Shown: positions 21,753-33,893 of the stretch, piece after piece
How positions within the stretch are numbered: position 1 is the stretch's first letter
Layout of the letters: the number at the start of each line of letters is the position of its first letter
From: Silene conica
Taxonomy: Eukaryota; Streptophyta; Magnoliopsida; Caryophyllales; Caryophyllaceae
Assembly (NCBI GenBank): GCA_029255685.2
Contig: CM055318.2
Span: forward strand, 3,849,001-3,913,000
Direction: 5' to 3'
Length of the DNA stretch: 64,000 nt
Program-made: the position numbers and the translations under genes
The notes under the pieces: model-generated
What the model was told of the DNA's origin: nothing
What the model saw: the letters and a program-made list of their open reading frames with translations, nothing else
Databases searched by the model: none

Positions 21753-23777
21753 AAATATACTGTAGTTTCTTATTTCATTGCCGTTCTATTTTATAGTCAA
21801 AAAAATTATTAATTTTTACTGTATCTCTACAATGTTAAATACCAAGTACTTTATCACAAATAGTGATATAGAGGTGATATAGATATAGGGTATTGTAGGG
21901 TAACTACGTAACTACCCTTCCTTTCGAGTTCTTAAAAAAAAAAAAATTGATATAGGGTATTGTATCTGACTTTCGTATGGAGCGACGGGCAAAACTGATT
22001 GTTTTATAATAAAGTTATGTTCTTTCTGGCTTAATTTTGGTCCGTCTCGTTCTTGCTCAGCGCTACTTTAATCAACTTAGTTCAGTTTCATTCAATTAAG
22101 TTCACTTAAACTGAGTTCTATTACACTCAATTTACATCTATTCAGCCGAAAACATGGTCTAGTAGTGACTATTTCATGTTTAAAAGTGGTCATGTTTAAC
22201 TTAAAATATTCACTTTGACGGGACCTGAATGACCCGGTTGAACACGGTCTGTACCCGAATTGAGGCATCGAATCTTGCTGAGAACTGACTTGACTTACCC
22301 TATTCAATCCGATTTCAAGTGTGTATTATTGCTTATGTCGTTATCTTCAAATAACTTAATAACAATCCGCTTGAAAATAACCCAACACAAAATGATCTGA
22401 ACAGATCCGTATTCTATAACATGCACGAGCAACCTGTACTTGAATTAATGCAAACCAAACACAACTCCATCGATCCAAATATTTATTTTCACTTACTGAT
22501 CATTATTTTCAAATAACTCCATAACAACAAGTCAACAACCTACACAAAAATGACTCAACCCGACTCAGCCAAATTATGTAAACCCTATTAACCCAAACCC
22601 GAGTTAACACAATCCAAATCCAACTCGATTGATCGGTTTACATGTTGTTGCGTCTTTATTTTTCGCTCGGCTTTCACATGTCATATTAACGTCAATAAAA
22701 AGGACTGTTGTTTGGTGATGCCCTATTATTTGTTACGCCTCTTTATCCTTTGGTCTAAGTCATGGAGTAATAAAGATTTTGTCTTATTACAAAAGGTTTT
22801 TAGTATTGTACTATGGTTTTTTATTCAATTTTTTGTGATTTAAATCTAAGCATGAAAATGAAAGTAATGTAAAAAGCTTCTTTTACTCTTTGCTTGATTA
22901 AAATTTTGTTTCATTATTTTTTATATCAACATATACTTTTGTTGTTATGTATGCCTTCCACAAAAAAGTTCAAACAAGTAGATTGTGTACTCGATGAATC
23001 ATCTTATTTGGAATTGATGTTATTTTCGTATATACGTTGAACTTGCTAAAATGATTGACTTTAAAAAAAATCCGACCTATATTGACGCACGTGTCTGAAT
23101 TGAAATTCGAATTGATCTAATGTTATAAAACTTAATCCGAATGTTTATTATCTCATACTGTTATTATTCCTAAATAATTTGACAACCATAAACCCAAAAA
23201 TTACATGGCCATCCAACCCGCTTGTTCACCATGCTGCAACTCAATTTATGTCGTGTTTATCGTAAAGCGGAAAAAAGTACATATTTTGTCTATATAGGTC
23301 AGACTTCAGCCAAACTTAAGAGAACCCATCTGAAACCGCCTCCTCATATGTATAAGATGTTCAAATGATTTGGCTAAGTTATAGAGAGTACTTTGTTTCA
23401 ATAAGTCTCTCCGTCTCTTTTTAAGACCGTATATCCGTGTTAAGATTAAATCAAGTAAAATAAACATTACTTGCATAAATAAGACAAGCTTATTTGCTAA
23501 TATCTTACCAATTTTAAACGAAAAAATGTGATTTTGTTTAGTGCTAGATAGATGGAGTAATTTGGTTGGTACGACCATGATCTCATTTCCCAATCACAAA
23601 TGGGGGGACTACTCAACTACTCCATAATCCATATACGTATTTGTCATTCACAAGAGTTATAAATAGAACTTTGAGCATCACTTGTATAATCCCTTTTTGG
23701 TAAGACTTCTCTATTTATTTGTCATTTGCCAATTTGCAAGGTACTTCTAATCCAACTTTTTGATTTTGATTTATGAT
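21753..23777. other. Intergenic, no gene seen
   Basis: 22140-22640 is rich in 'acccgaa/ccgagtt' words but has no coherent frame. A minus-strand frame at 23306-23593 (95 codons) shows no known motif and is not supported as a gene. Confidence 0.5.
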
Positions 23778-24555
23778 TAGGGTTGTACAAAGGTCAAAAT
23801 CCGGATCAGATCGGGTGGACCGTGGACCGACTTTTACTAATTTCTTAACCTGCAGATCGGACCGCTGAGCTTAAAGATGGACCTTGGACCGACCCTTGGG
23901 TCCGGTCTAAACCCGGACCGTAACCCTTTGGACCGCTAGTTTTGTAGTGACATTGTTTTAAACAATAAATTCATAACTAGTACTCCCTCCGAGTCATAGT
24001 AATGGTTTTTTTACCTTTATGCACAAAAAATAAAGAAATGATTCTAAACCACACAAAACACCCTACCCCACACTGAATTGATTTTGGACCACAAAAAAGT
24101 TACTAAAAATAGAAAGAGGAACCATCACTAAACTCGCACCAAAAAGGAAGTAAGAACCATTACTCCGACTCGGAGGGAGTATGTCATATTGTGCACGCAC
24201 AACACTCACACGCTGTCTTATAAATCTTAATAAGAAAGTAGTTTCATAGGTAAATATTAAAAATTATAGTAATTGATAACTTACAAGATTATGTGCAAAT
24301 ATTAATAAGTAAATTTGAAAATTTCAAATTCTATGTTTAGCAAGTAATAAAAAAAATAACGAAATTATATACATCCGGTCCATCAACCGGTTTAAAGGGT
24401 TAACCCGCGGGTTTAGACCGACTAGGACCGCGGACCGGTTCTCCACATTTTGATGACCCGTAGACCGGACTTTAGGTATTTGGTCCGGTCCGCTCTGACC
24501 CTTACGGTCCAGTCCGATCGGTCCAGCGGTCCGGGTCAATATTTGTACAACCCTA
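23778..24555. mobile_element. hAT-type non-autonomous element with exact 8-bp target duplication
   Basis: TTTATGAT occurs at 23770-23777 and again at 24556-24563, directly next to the 14-bp inverted ends TAGGGTTGTACAAA and TTTGTACAACCCTA. The subterminal regions are rich in 'ggaccg'/'cggtcc' words in inverted orientation. 8-bp duplications and TAGGG-type ends are typical of hAT elements. No transposase. A Stowaway MITE is nested at 23983-24179. Confidence 0.9.
23983..24179. mobile_element. Stowaway MITE nested in the hAT element
   Basis: TA (23981-23982) CTCCCTCCGAGTCATAGTAA ... TTACTCCGACTCGGAGGGAG TA (24180-24181). Ends are inverted and nearly perfect, with TA target duplication; 197 bp. 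Confidence 0.92.
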
Positions 24556-24563
24556 TTTATGAT

Positions 24564-25760
24564 ATTCAATTTTTATTGTTATTACTCTACATTAGACATG
24601 TTAAAACCTAACCCGTAGAGTTAAATATCCGTAAATCCGGACCCATAACCATAGTGTTTGCCATAACCTGATATGACACGTTGTTTTAGGGTCAACACTC
24701 TACCCGAGATATTGGATGTTAAGACAAATTAAGATATTAATAAAAATGAATATTTTTATATTATATTTGAAATAATTAATAAAAAATAATTACTCCCGAT
24801 ATTATGAGTTCTGACGAGAGTTTTTGAAAGGTATTTTGGAAAGAAAAAGGTAAACATGGGGATAACATATGTGGAAACTTAAAATCACGGATATCATTTA
24901 TAATCTGACAAAATTCGAGAGTATCAGAAAAATTTCCGATTTAATCACGTCAGCTTAAACATTCTAAAATAAAAAAACATTTGGCTCGTATTCTTACCCT
25001 ATCCCGAGACCCATACGACGTAACCTATATTCGACCCGTGTTAACATCTCATATTCTGACCCGATCCACATGACATGATCTGTATTCAACCCGTCTCATA
25101 CTCTAACCCGATCCACCAGACCCGTTTAAGAGATGTACTCTATAGTAAAGATGAGGTGGCAGAAAAAAATAAAAGTGGTCCTGTATAAAATGGGACTTTG
25201 ACTTAAATCCGTACATGAGAAATGACAGAAACGAAGCAATTGCCACAAGTGAAGAAGTGATAAAGAAAGATGCTTCTTTACACCTTTGTCATGCATCTCT
25301 ATTATTTCTCCCTTTTTCATATACTCGGTCTGAGTATATTCGTTATAAATTTGTGACGGGTTTTTAAATTTTATAATCACCCAAATAGATAGATAAGACA
25401 AAATCAAAGTCGAGAGTCCCAAATGACTTGTTATTATCTACTTACGCGAATTTTATTTGACTAGTCAGAAGTTTACGACGGATATTCCGGTCCGTATTCT
25501 TCCATTATGTAAGTCCTCCAATGAAGTTGTAGGACCAATGCAATGCTCTTCTCTTCTCTTCTTCTCTTCCCTTCTTCAGATTTCAGAATCAGCTCTAACT
25601 CCTGCCATTTTACTGTTACATGTTACCTACAGGCTACAAGTCTACAACCCTGTCTTTAGCTCCATCACAAAAAAGAACTTCATAGACGATAATATTGGTC
25701 TTAAATTTAAAACGTGCCGAATTTGATTGATATATAAGTCAACAGATGCATCTTCAGGGA
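24564..25760. other. Intergenic, no gene; degenerate MITE pieces
   Basis: 25334-25490 contains 'aaatttgtgacgggtt', 'agatagataagacaaaat' and 'gtttacgacggatattccg', apparently a degenerate GTGACGG-family element. Frames at 25126-25422 and 25457-25726 lack recognisable motifs. Confidence 0.45.
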
Positions 25761-25926
25761 ACAAAATTTTTATTTGTGACGGCTATATCCGTCGCAAGCT
25801 TGCGACCGGTATGACAAAAATAAAACACTTCAATAATAGCAAGCTGGTTTGTTTTATCTACCAACATGGTTAGTATTTAACCCGTCATAAACTTGTAATG
25901 GATATACCTCTCACAAAAGAGACTTG
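25761..25926. mobile_element. GTGACGG-family MITE (copy e)
   Basis: 'acaaaatttttatttgtgacgg', 'tatatccgtcgcaagcttgcgacc' at the left; 'aacccgtcataaacttgtaatggatata' at the right; interior 'tttgttttatctaccaac'. Confidence 0.65.
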
Positions 25927-26485
25927 TTACTCCAAGAAAGGCAGGGACATATTGAAACCTTTTTTTAGTCTAGTTTGGAAGTCTTATTTGTGGTCCAACA
26001 TAAGTTTGCCTCCGATTAGTTGCTATCGAAGTGGGTAGATAAGACAAAACAGAATGCATATTTTTATTTGGCCATTTTCTTTTCTTTTATATGTCAACAT
26101 GAGTATTTTTTAACCCGTTACAAATGATAATTTGTAATATTCGAAATAATTGAAATACAATAATAATTTGTCTTTTTTTAAAAATTAGTGGTAAACAAAC
26201 GATTGAGTCGGGATACGAAAGTATTGATAAATAATGCATGGCATTATTTATTTGTCAGCTTAGTACATGATATTTTCATTTGTTGGGTCCCAACGTCTGA
26301 TTTAATGGGGAATTGCCAGGTGGGTAGCTTTCATAGATGTTCATCGTGATCTCAAAGGGTATTTTAGTCATTTTGTATCAACCCTTACCCTTTTGTGTAG
26401 GCTCCTTCCAACCTCGTATTGTTGGTGTCAATCTGTTTAGTTACCAGCTCTTTGTTTGACCAAATAACTATATTTCTCGACAAAA

Positions 26486-26860
26486 ACAAATTTTTATTCG
26501 TGACGGGCAACATCGTCACAAGTTTGTGACATGCGGTAAAAAGGAAAATACTACTTCCTCCATTCCAATCAATTCTATACATTTCACTTTTTCGACACTA
26601 TTCATAAGTCGAGTAAATTTTCGACACAACTTCTAATATATAACATAGAAGATACTCATGTGAGATCTTATTTAAATTGTCTTACCGATTACATTGTAAA
26701 TATCAAAGTTTTATAATTTTTATCGTTATGTAACTAAAGATATTAACAAAAGAAAACGAATTTTGGCAAACGTGAATAAAGCAAATGTATAGAATTGATT
26801 GGAATGGAGGAAGTATAGTAAATAGAGGTCATAAGTTTGTGACCGTCACAAGCAAAACGG
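26486..26860. mobile_element. GTGACGG-family MITE (copy f) split by a Stowaway
   Basis: 'acaaatttttattcgtgacggg', 'cgtcacaagtttgtgac' at the left and 'cataagtttgtgaccgtcacaagc' at the right. The middle is taken up by the Stowaway at 26554-26813. Confidence 0.6.
26554..26813. mobile_element. Stowaway MITE nested in copy f
   Basis: TA (26552-26553) CTTCCTCCATTCCAATCAAT ... ATTGATTGGAATGGAGGAAG TA (26814-26815). Perfect 20-bp inverted ends and TA duplication; 260 bp. Confidence 0.9.
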
Positions 26861-27189
26861 ACTGCTAGTTTAATTGTTACTGCGTGTGTTAAATTTGACA
26901 AAAAACCCTTCTTGTTATGTTCGCGTCGTAGGTAAAGAGGTCACGAACCTTTCAATTTAAACTCGACCGAATCAAATCTTGTGATTTATTTGTGTCTACC
27001 CAGAGTTAAACCTCAACCTAAAGTTGTTAATTTCGTGTCTGGTTTCTTGTCATGTAATTATTCGCCACGACTCCGTATAACATCAGTTAAATAAGGACTA
27101 AATCATCATAATTTACCCCTTTAGAACTTATATTAATTTTATAAAATTTGAACTTATACTTACTTGAAGTCTAGAGGACCTAACACTAA

Positions 27190-27908
27190 GGGGGCGTTTG
27201 GTTAGAGAAAGGGAAAGGAAATAAGAAAGGGTAAGAGGGGAAAAGGAAATGGATTACCTAAAACTTAATTGGTTGTTTGGTTATTCTAAGAAAGATAACT
27301 AATGATCCACTCAAACTCACTCCTACCACTAACACACACACCACCATAAACAACCACTTATTTACTGGCGGCAGTGATGGTGGTGGAGGTGGCATGGTGG
27401 TGGTGGAGGTGTCATGGCGGTCGTGGAGTGTTATGGCGGCGGTGGTGGTGGTGGCGACGATGATGGTGGTGGGGTGTCATGGCGGCGGTGGTGGTCGAGA
27501 TGTAATGGCGGTGACGGTGGCTGTGGCGGCGGTGGTCACGATGGTGATGGTGGTGGAGTGTCATGGTAGTGATGGAGGTGGGGGTGTCACAGTGGTGGTG
27601 GTGGGGGGTGTTATGGCGGTGGTGGTGGTGGGGGGTGGCGGCGGCGGTGGCGGTGGCGTCATGGTTGTGGTTTGGTGGTGGCTATTGTGGTGGTAGTTGT
27701 AGGTGTGGTAGTAGGTGAAGAAAGGGGTTGAACGGTAACAAGGGTAATGAAATCTCATACCCTTGGGGGTGGGGTAATGAATTAGAAGGAATGAGGGGTA
27801 AGGGAGGGGGTTCAATTCCCTTTGATTGTGTCAAACAAACACCAATAAAGGGAATTAGTAAATTTGTTTCCCTTTCCCTTTCTTATAGACCCCCAACCAA
27901 ACGCCCCC
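27190..27908. mobile_element. Tourist/PIF-Harbinger-like MITE carrying a GGT/GGC array
   Basis: TAA at 27187-27189 and 27909-27911. Ends GGGGGCGTTTGGTTAGAGAA and AACCAAACGCCCCC are inverted, as are the purine/pyrimidine-rich 'gaaagggaaaggaaa' arms. 719 bp. The open frames inside come from the trinucleotide array and are not genes. Confidence 0.88.
27365..27705. repeat. (GGT/GGC)n minisatellite inside the Tourist-like element
   Basis: Imperfect GGTGGTGGxGGTG units with ATGGCGG interruptions recur as 'gtcatggcggcggtggtgg'. GC-rich against AT-rich flanks. Confidence 0.85.
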
Positions 27909-27911
27909 TAA

Positions 27912-28124
27912 GATTATATTGCTCAAATTATAAGCAGTAGACTCTACTCTCGTCCTTTGCAAACAGAGTATATAACATACACGTTTGTGTACATTTAATT
28001 ACTACATTTCTTACAGAGTAAAAAGTTAAATTAATTAATAGGACCGATAAAACATTATTATAAATGATAAATTTATTGGCATTTTATTTAAATATTTTTG
28101 AATCGTATAACAATGCACACGTAC

Positions 28125-28157
<33 letters not shown>

Positions 28158-28764
28158 TTAGTATAATGGAATCATGTGAATTAGCAGAAGAAGAGTAAAA
28201 AAGATGGTCAAAGATTATGGAGGACATGGTGGCGTGCATCCCTAATTACCATTTCAAGACCGCACGGTTGGCCACTTTCTTTTCTTTTCTTTTTGTCCTC
28301 TTATTATTCCTATGCATTTTCTATCATTTTTATTTAAATATTTCATATTAAATTAATCATTAAGGTTATTAGGAGTATTTCCAAAGCAATAAAATAAGAG
28401 CAAGTTGATTGATTCTTAAATATTAAAACGAATTAAATAGATAGATAAGATGAAAGCAAAATGATTATCTTATGTCGTTAGAGCAGACAAAAGCTTATCC
28501 GACCCACCCGAAACCCGACTCGATACTACCCGAGATTTGGGTGAACCGAAATTGAACTGACATGACCCTAATCGACCCGATAACCGATAGCAGCCTTATT
28601 TTTTCAAACCCAAACTCGAACTTAACCGACTCGAACCGTGACCCGATATATGACAGATAATGAACTAGCTTAATAATGGTACAAATTACATCAAAATGTT
28701 ATTCATCTTAATTATTTTCACCCAAACTTTAATTAATACACTTACCCATTATTTAATCATAAAA
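27912..28764. other. Intergenic, no gene seen
   Basis: An (AAT)n microsatellite lies at 28127-28155 and 'acccga'-word low complexity at 28495-28650. No supported gene. Confidence 0.5.
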
Positions 28765-30941
28765 TCATTATTACTATAAAAGAAGGATGGATTTCCGCCT
28801 ACGTGGCACAGTCATATCGCAGCATTGGGTATTTCGAGCTCTCACATTCATCCTCAGCATTTTCAATTTTTTTCGACCAATCAGGTTTACTCATCTATGT
28901 CACCTCATATTAATTTAATAATTTAATAATAATTTATTTATTTATTTATTACAGTATTAAATACAAAAACTGAATCAGAATAATATCCTTCCAAATTTGA
29001 CTCATTCTCATTTTACCAGAATATAATCATCACAATCATTCTGAATACAATTTTGAATACAATCATTCTTAAAACAATTATCCTTTCTATATTTTGAATA
29101 ATGATGAAAGAAAGCAAAACGTCACCCAAAACTGATTGTTCGTCTTTTTCAAAAATCATAATCAAAGTCCAACTATTGCCAAATCCTTTCTATATCATTG
29201 ATGAAACATCCATTTCAGGTATGTCAACACGTTTTCGAGAAGTTTTATTAAATCCATTTCAGAACTCTAAATAGTGTTAGCTTTTTCGTTTATCAGATTG
29301 TGCCGGCGATGTTTGGACTGTTTGCATATAAAGCTGCTGCACTGATTCAGGTTTATATAGACAATGAAAACTTGGAATTAGAGTTTCCAGAAGATATTTA
29401 GAGCTCTGATAAATGAAACGCATTAACTTGGTGAATAATGCGTCTCCAAGCTTCACTCGAAGCTCTACTGCTCCATCCATAGGTATATGAAGAGTCTGTT
29501 CATAAGCGAAGAGTATATTCAGTCCATTTTCATCCGAGTATGTAATTCTACACGTTATAACAAGATTTTTTAAGTAATCCCAGTATTTATTTTGTATTCA
29601 CTTTGCAAACGTTATATTTTATGCCATAATTTTTCACCAATTATTTTATGGACTGCTACTAATTCTAATAATAAAATAGGAAACAAAATATTATACTTTA
29701 TGCCATGATATAAAATATAAATTCAAATACTGACTGCTACTAATTCTAATAATAAAATAATAAAATAAGAAACAAAATATTATATTTTATGCCATAAAAT
29801 CAAGCATATAAAATATTAATAAAGCATATAAAATATTAAATATTAATATTCCATAAAATCTGGCTATAAAATATTAATCACTTATGTATTTAACCGTTTT
29901 CTATCATAAAATAAATCTTTCCATAAAGAAACGTGTAACAAGATTATAAAATCACCGTTTTTCTATGATTAAATAAATCTTTCCATAAAGAAACGTGTAA
30001 CAAGATTATAAAATCTTTCCATAATTTTATCAAACCCTTTATCAACTAAATCATTTATTAAAAAAAGCACTGTTTTATTTCTAAAATATGTGAAGATAAA
30101 TTTCAGTGTATCTTATCACAGTTTTTCAAGCATTTCAAGAATATAGTATATCTGTTACCAAACTAAATATATTTTATTTAGTTTATATGTTAAAGAAATA
30201 TGTGAATAAAATCTATGCCATAAAATCAAGCATATAAAATATTAATAAAGCATATAAAATATTAAATAGAAATATTCCATAAAATCTGGCTATAAAATAT
30301 TAATCACTTATGTATTTAACCGTTTTTCTATGATTAAATAAATCTTTCCATAAAGAAACGTGTAACAAGATTATAAAATCTTTCCATAATTTTATCAAAC
30401 CCTTTATCAACTAAATTAATTATTAAAAAAGCTATATTTAATAACAGGTTACCATAAAAAACGTGTTACCTAAATACAGAGTCCGTAGGGGTGTTACCAA
30501 ATCATATTACATATAAACAGAGATTTACCTCTAGAGAATTTCACTTGATAAGAACTATCCCCAAATCATAAATAGAGACTTCAAGCAATACAAAGTACCT
30601 GCGTCCACGTTTTTTATTCAGCCTTCTAATACAAAGTACCTCAACATATTCTATGCTATGAATTTAATATTTTTTTAGTCGTCTATTGTTTTTTCTTACA
30701 TACCTTATTTATTAATTTTATCATAAGTAATCCAAATATTATCATCATTGCTAATAGCTATTCGAAGATTAGTGCACCAGAAAATTCATCTTTTCACCTA
30801 ATATATTTTATATTCAAACATCCCGTTAAAAAATAATTCGTCCGAATAAACAGAATTGCTATATATTCAAATAAATATACCGACGGCGTCTTTAAAAATA
30901 AGTGTACACAACCCCGTGATTTTTCACGGGTGTTACACTAG
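28765..30941 (+). mobile_element. Non-autonomous Helitron, about 2.2 kb
   Basis: The 3' end has the Helitron signature: hairpin CCCGTGA-TTTT-TCACGGG (30913-30930), a short spacer and CTAG (30938-30941) followed by T. The 5' end is placed at TC after an A (28764/28765), in 'atcattattactataaaagaagg', followed by 'cctacgtggcac'. No Rep/helicase. Internal direct repeats: 'gccataaaatcaagcatataaaat' at about 29790 and 30219, and 'tctttccataaagaaacgtgtaac' at about 29918, 29979 and 30343. A minus-strand 67-codon frame at 29277-29480 may be captured DNA; I do not recognise it. Confidence 0.75.
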
Positions 30942-33207
30942 TTACCATCTAAAACTAAATATATAAGCTAAAATATATGCCAATAACTTTGACCCGACAC
31001 TGATCTGCTATTGACCTCACCCGAATTGTCACCCGTTGATGACCCGACTTAACTCAAATCCGATTTGACCCAACCCGCTTCGACCCGATCCATAACTGAG
31101 ACCCGATTACCCCCTCTAATATTATCATCTCTTTATATGAGTGAATATATAACCTCTTTTATATTTAACACAAAACATAAACATTAAAATATGAGATAAA
31201 AGTTTTCCATTTTATAGCTCGAGTAACGTCTATACAAACAATTTCCTTGTGATTTTCGGATACAATAAATCAAATCACTTGTTAAAATTCACATTTTCGA
31301 GGAAAAAAAATCTCTATTTGAGGAAAAAACAATAGAAGATAAATTAAACCCAAATATTACCACAAATAATATTTTTGTAGGATTTTAATTAAAAAGTAGA
31401 GTCGAAGAAAAATAAATCATAAAAAGAAGGTAATTACTAATTACTCATATTCATCAAATATCAAATTTATTCCCATTTCCACCAACTTATATTTATGAAA
31501 AATCAATCTATATCTTTTTAAAATTTTATTCTGTTTATTTAAATGTGAAAATTCGTATATTGGGTCGTGTATTGGGCTTCAGGACTGAAACGGCTGTAGA
31601 TGGTTTTGGATTTGGGCCTACTTTTATGGGCTAACTCTTTTATGGCAAATACTAGTCCAACCAAAATATAACAAGATAGTCCCCTTCCCTGTAGGATAAA
31701 TGGAGCGATTATGGAACACACAAAATACATTACTCGAGTTGCAATTAAATTTGGTCCATATAAAGATTTTTAAATAATAAAATAGGAAGTAAACATAATA
31801 CGGCGGTCGACGGGGACAATAGGTTGCGGGTTAAAGCCTTTACCTTCACCTGTAGGGTATGTACAACGTATTGTCCTTGCGTCTCATTTGACACCAAAAA
31901 AAGAAGTGGCACTCGCTTCAGCTGATGAATGGAAATCGGAAAAAAATTAGTTAAAATTCTTAAAAATATACCGGATTTCCGTTATACCATTATTCGTTTG
32001 CCCGGTTGAATTTTTTTTCCCACTTGCTTGGTTCAATTCCTGGTCTGCCATTACTTGTGTGATACGAATATGGTTATGGGGACGGTTCATTTGCTTTTTA
32101 GTATATTTAATAAAGTAGAGCTAAGCTGAAACGAGCTGAAAATAAACCAGAAAGAACAGGACCTAAATAGCGATATTTCTAAAATAATGTTTTCAGTTTA
32201 TAGTCTTTTGATTTGCTTTTGTTGATAGCTATTCAAAAATCGTAGTGTAATTCACAAAAATTGTTTGTTAGCAAACAAACTTTGTTTTTATTTGAATGCG
32301 TTTTGATTATTAACCTTGATTGTTCTTAATTGTCTTGAGTTCGATAATGATAAGTTATAGGTATAACTTATCAAAATATCTAGTTACGACGATCTTTTCA
32401 TCTGTAACAAATTGTTCACAAAATCACAAATTGTGTGATGCCATTTACTATTTCGTATACTTCCGACTTCCGACGTTGTCTTTGATACGCAGTATAATTT
32501 GAGATTTCATCGTGCTGGAGCGAGGTAGCTATTTTTTTTTGAAAGAAAGATCAATCCATTAATAAATAGTCATACGACATCTACAACATATCTGTAATTT
32601 GACTGGATACAACTCGACTAAAATCAAATAAAATAAAATCTTGTTCAAAAAAAATCTGTAAACTTGAATTGCTTCAAAGCACGTCCTCTATCATATCGCC
32701 GTAAACAAATTTTCACAAGAGGATCGTAGTATCTTGAGCCTTGACGAGAGACGATTTTATCTGACCAAATTGAGTGCAACCAACAAATCGACAACATATA
32801 TAATACCATATAAAGATCTACTACGAAACCGATCTTCCGCATCTTTCCATATAAGAAACGACCAAGACGATCTTATCTATATTTCCATAGAACTAATCCT
32901 AAAATAACTAGGACTGAAAAACTCCGAAAATAGAGACAAACGAACGCATCTCACCAAAAGGGAGACTTTTGATTAATACGTAAGGTAGCTATTAGTTATT
33001 TGTTAGTTTGTACGTGCTAAGCATCATTGTCTTATTTTCCGTAAGAAAATGAGTTGTTAATTAAGTTGGTACCGATAATAAATCGATAATTTCAATTCCA
33101 TTATTATTCGATAATGGCGATTATAGACAAGTATGTAACTCGTTCACGTCTATATAACCATGGAGAACACGTCCATTACTATTGTCTTGTACCTACCGAT
33201 GCATCCT
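30942..33207. other. Intergenic, no gene seen
   Basis: 30980-31110 is 'gacccga'-type low complexity. 31800-31912 ('gcgggttaaagcc' ... 'ttgacaccaaaaaaag') has a SINE-like tail but no defined boundaries. Short frames at 31539-31730 and 32645-32842 have no motif. Confidence 0.45.
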
Positions 33208-33215
33208 TATAAATA
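33208..33215 (+). promoter_or_regulatory. TATA box of Kunitz inhibitor gene 1
   Basis: TATAAATA lies 89 bp before the start codon of the gene at 33297, allowing a 5' leader of about 50-60 nt. The leader is A/C-rich ('acaagaacaagaacaaaa'). Confidence 0.65.
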
Positions 33216-33296
33216 CCTACGTCCCTTCATCCTTAAACAACGACAAGAACAAGAACAAAAACGTAACAAAAACCGTTCCAACAAAACCAAATCGAA

Positions 33297-33893
33297 ATGA
33301 CTAAGTTCGTTTTACTAACAACCACGATCACGGTCCTATTCCTTTGTTCGAATGCCCTCGGCATAGACAAGAGAGTACTCGACCTAGACGGAAACCCTGT
33401 ATTATTCGGTCAATCTTACTCAATTGTGAATGTCGACACTACAACCGGCTTAGGCGCGTTCAAGATGTCCGACACCTGCCTGCTTTACCTCGTCCAACAA
33501 CCTCTCAATCTCGCTTCAAAGTCGATCTTCAAAGTAGTACCGATTACCATAGACGTAGGGAGTATGGTTTTAGAGAGCGTACCTATTTCCATCAAACTCG
33601 TGAGCAACCCGAACTTGGGCTGTTCGAGTTCACCGGTTTTGCAAGTAGTGAATGGCACGGTTAGAACTGGGTCTGCCTTAGTGGATGCTTTGCTCAAAAC
33701 GGAGATAACAAGGGCTGACGATCAAGTAAACGGAATCGAAAACCCGATATACAAGCTTCAGCATTGTCGGTCTGAAATTGAATCATGTAAAGATATTGGG
33801 ATGAAAATTGACTCAACTACTGGTATCCCAATTCTTGCTCTTGTCAGAAACTTTGATATTTCTCCTTTTTTGTTCAGGTTTATGAAAATGTGA
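33297..33893 (+). CDS. Kunitz-type (STI/miraculin-like) protease inhibitor 1
   Basis: An intact single-exon gene of 198 residues, a typical length for the plant Kunitz (soybean trypsin inhibitor, Kunitz_legume) family, which folds as a secreted beta-trefoil and usually blocks serine or cysteine proteases in defence or storage. Residues 1-22 form a hydrophobic signal peptide ending CSNALG. The family signature VLDLDGNPVLFGQSYSI follows at 27-43. Four cysteines at 61, 109, 157 and 164 match the two conserved disulfides (61-109 and 157-164). YKLQHC and SCKDIG are conserved strands. SPVLQV replaces the SPVWQV of its paralogues at 46259 and 53651, so a conserved Trp is lost. It is the most divergent intact member of the cluster. 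The inhibitory target cannot be told from sequence; a reactive-site Arg/Lys is not evident. Confidence 0.92.
   Translation: MTKFVLLTTTITVLFLCSNALGIDKRVLDLDGNPVLFGQSYSIVNVDTTTGLGAFKMSDTCLLYLVQQPLNLASKSIFKVVPITIDVGSMVLESVPISIKLVSNPNLGCSSSPVLQVVNGTVRTGSALVDALLKTEITRADDQVNGIENPIYKLQHCRSEIESCKDIGMKIDSTTGIPILALVRNFDISPFLFRFMKM

Noticed and set aside
27277-27815. Long open frames on both strands (139 and 84 codons)
   Set aside because: They are products of the GGT/GGC trinucleotide array inside a Tourist-like MITE.
31800-31912. SINE-like stretch ending 'ttgacaccaaaaaaag'
   Set aside because: No target duplication and no clear A/B boxes; left as unexplained sequence.
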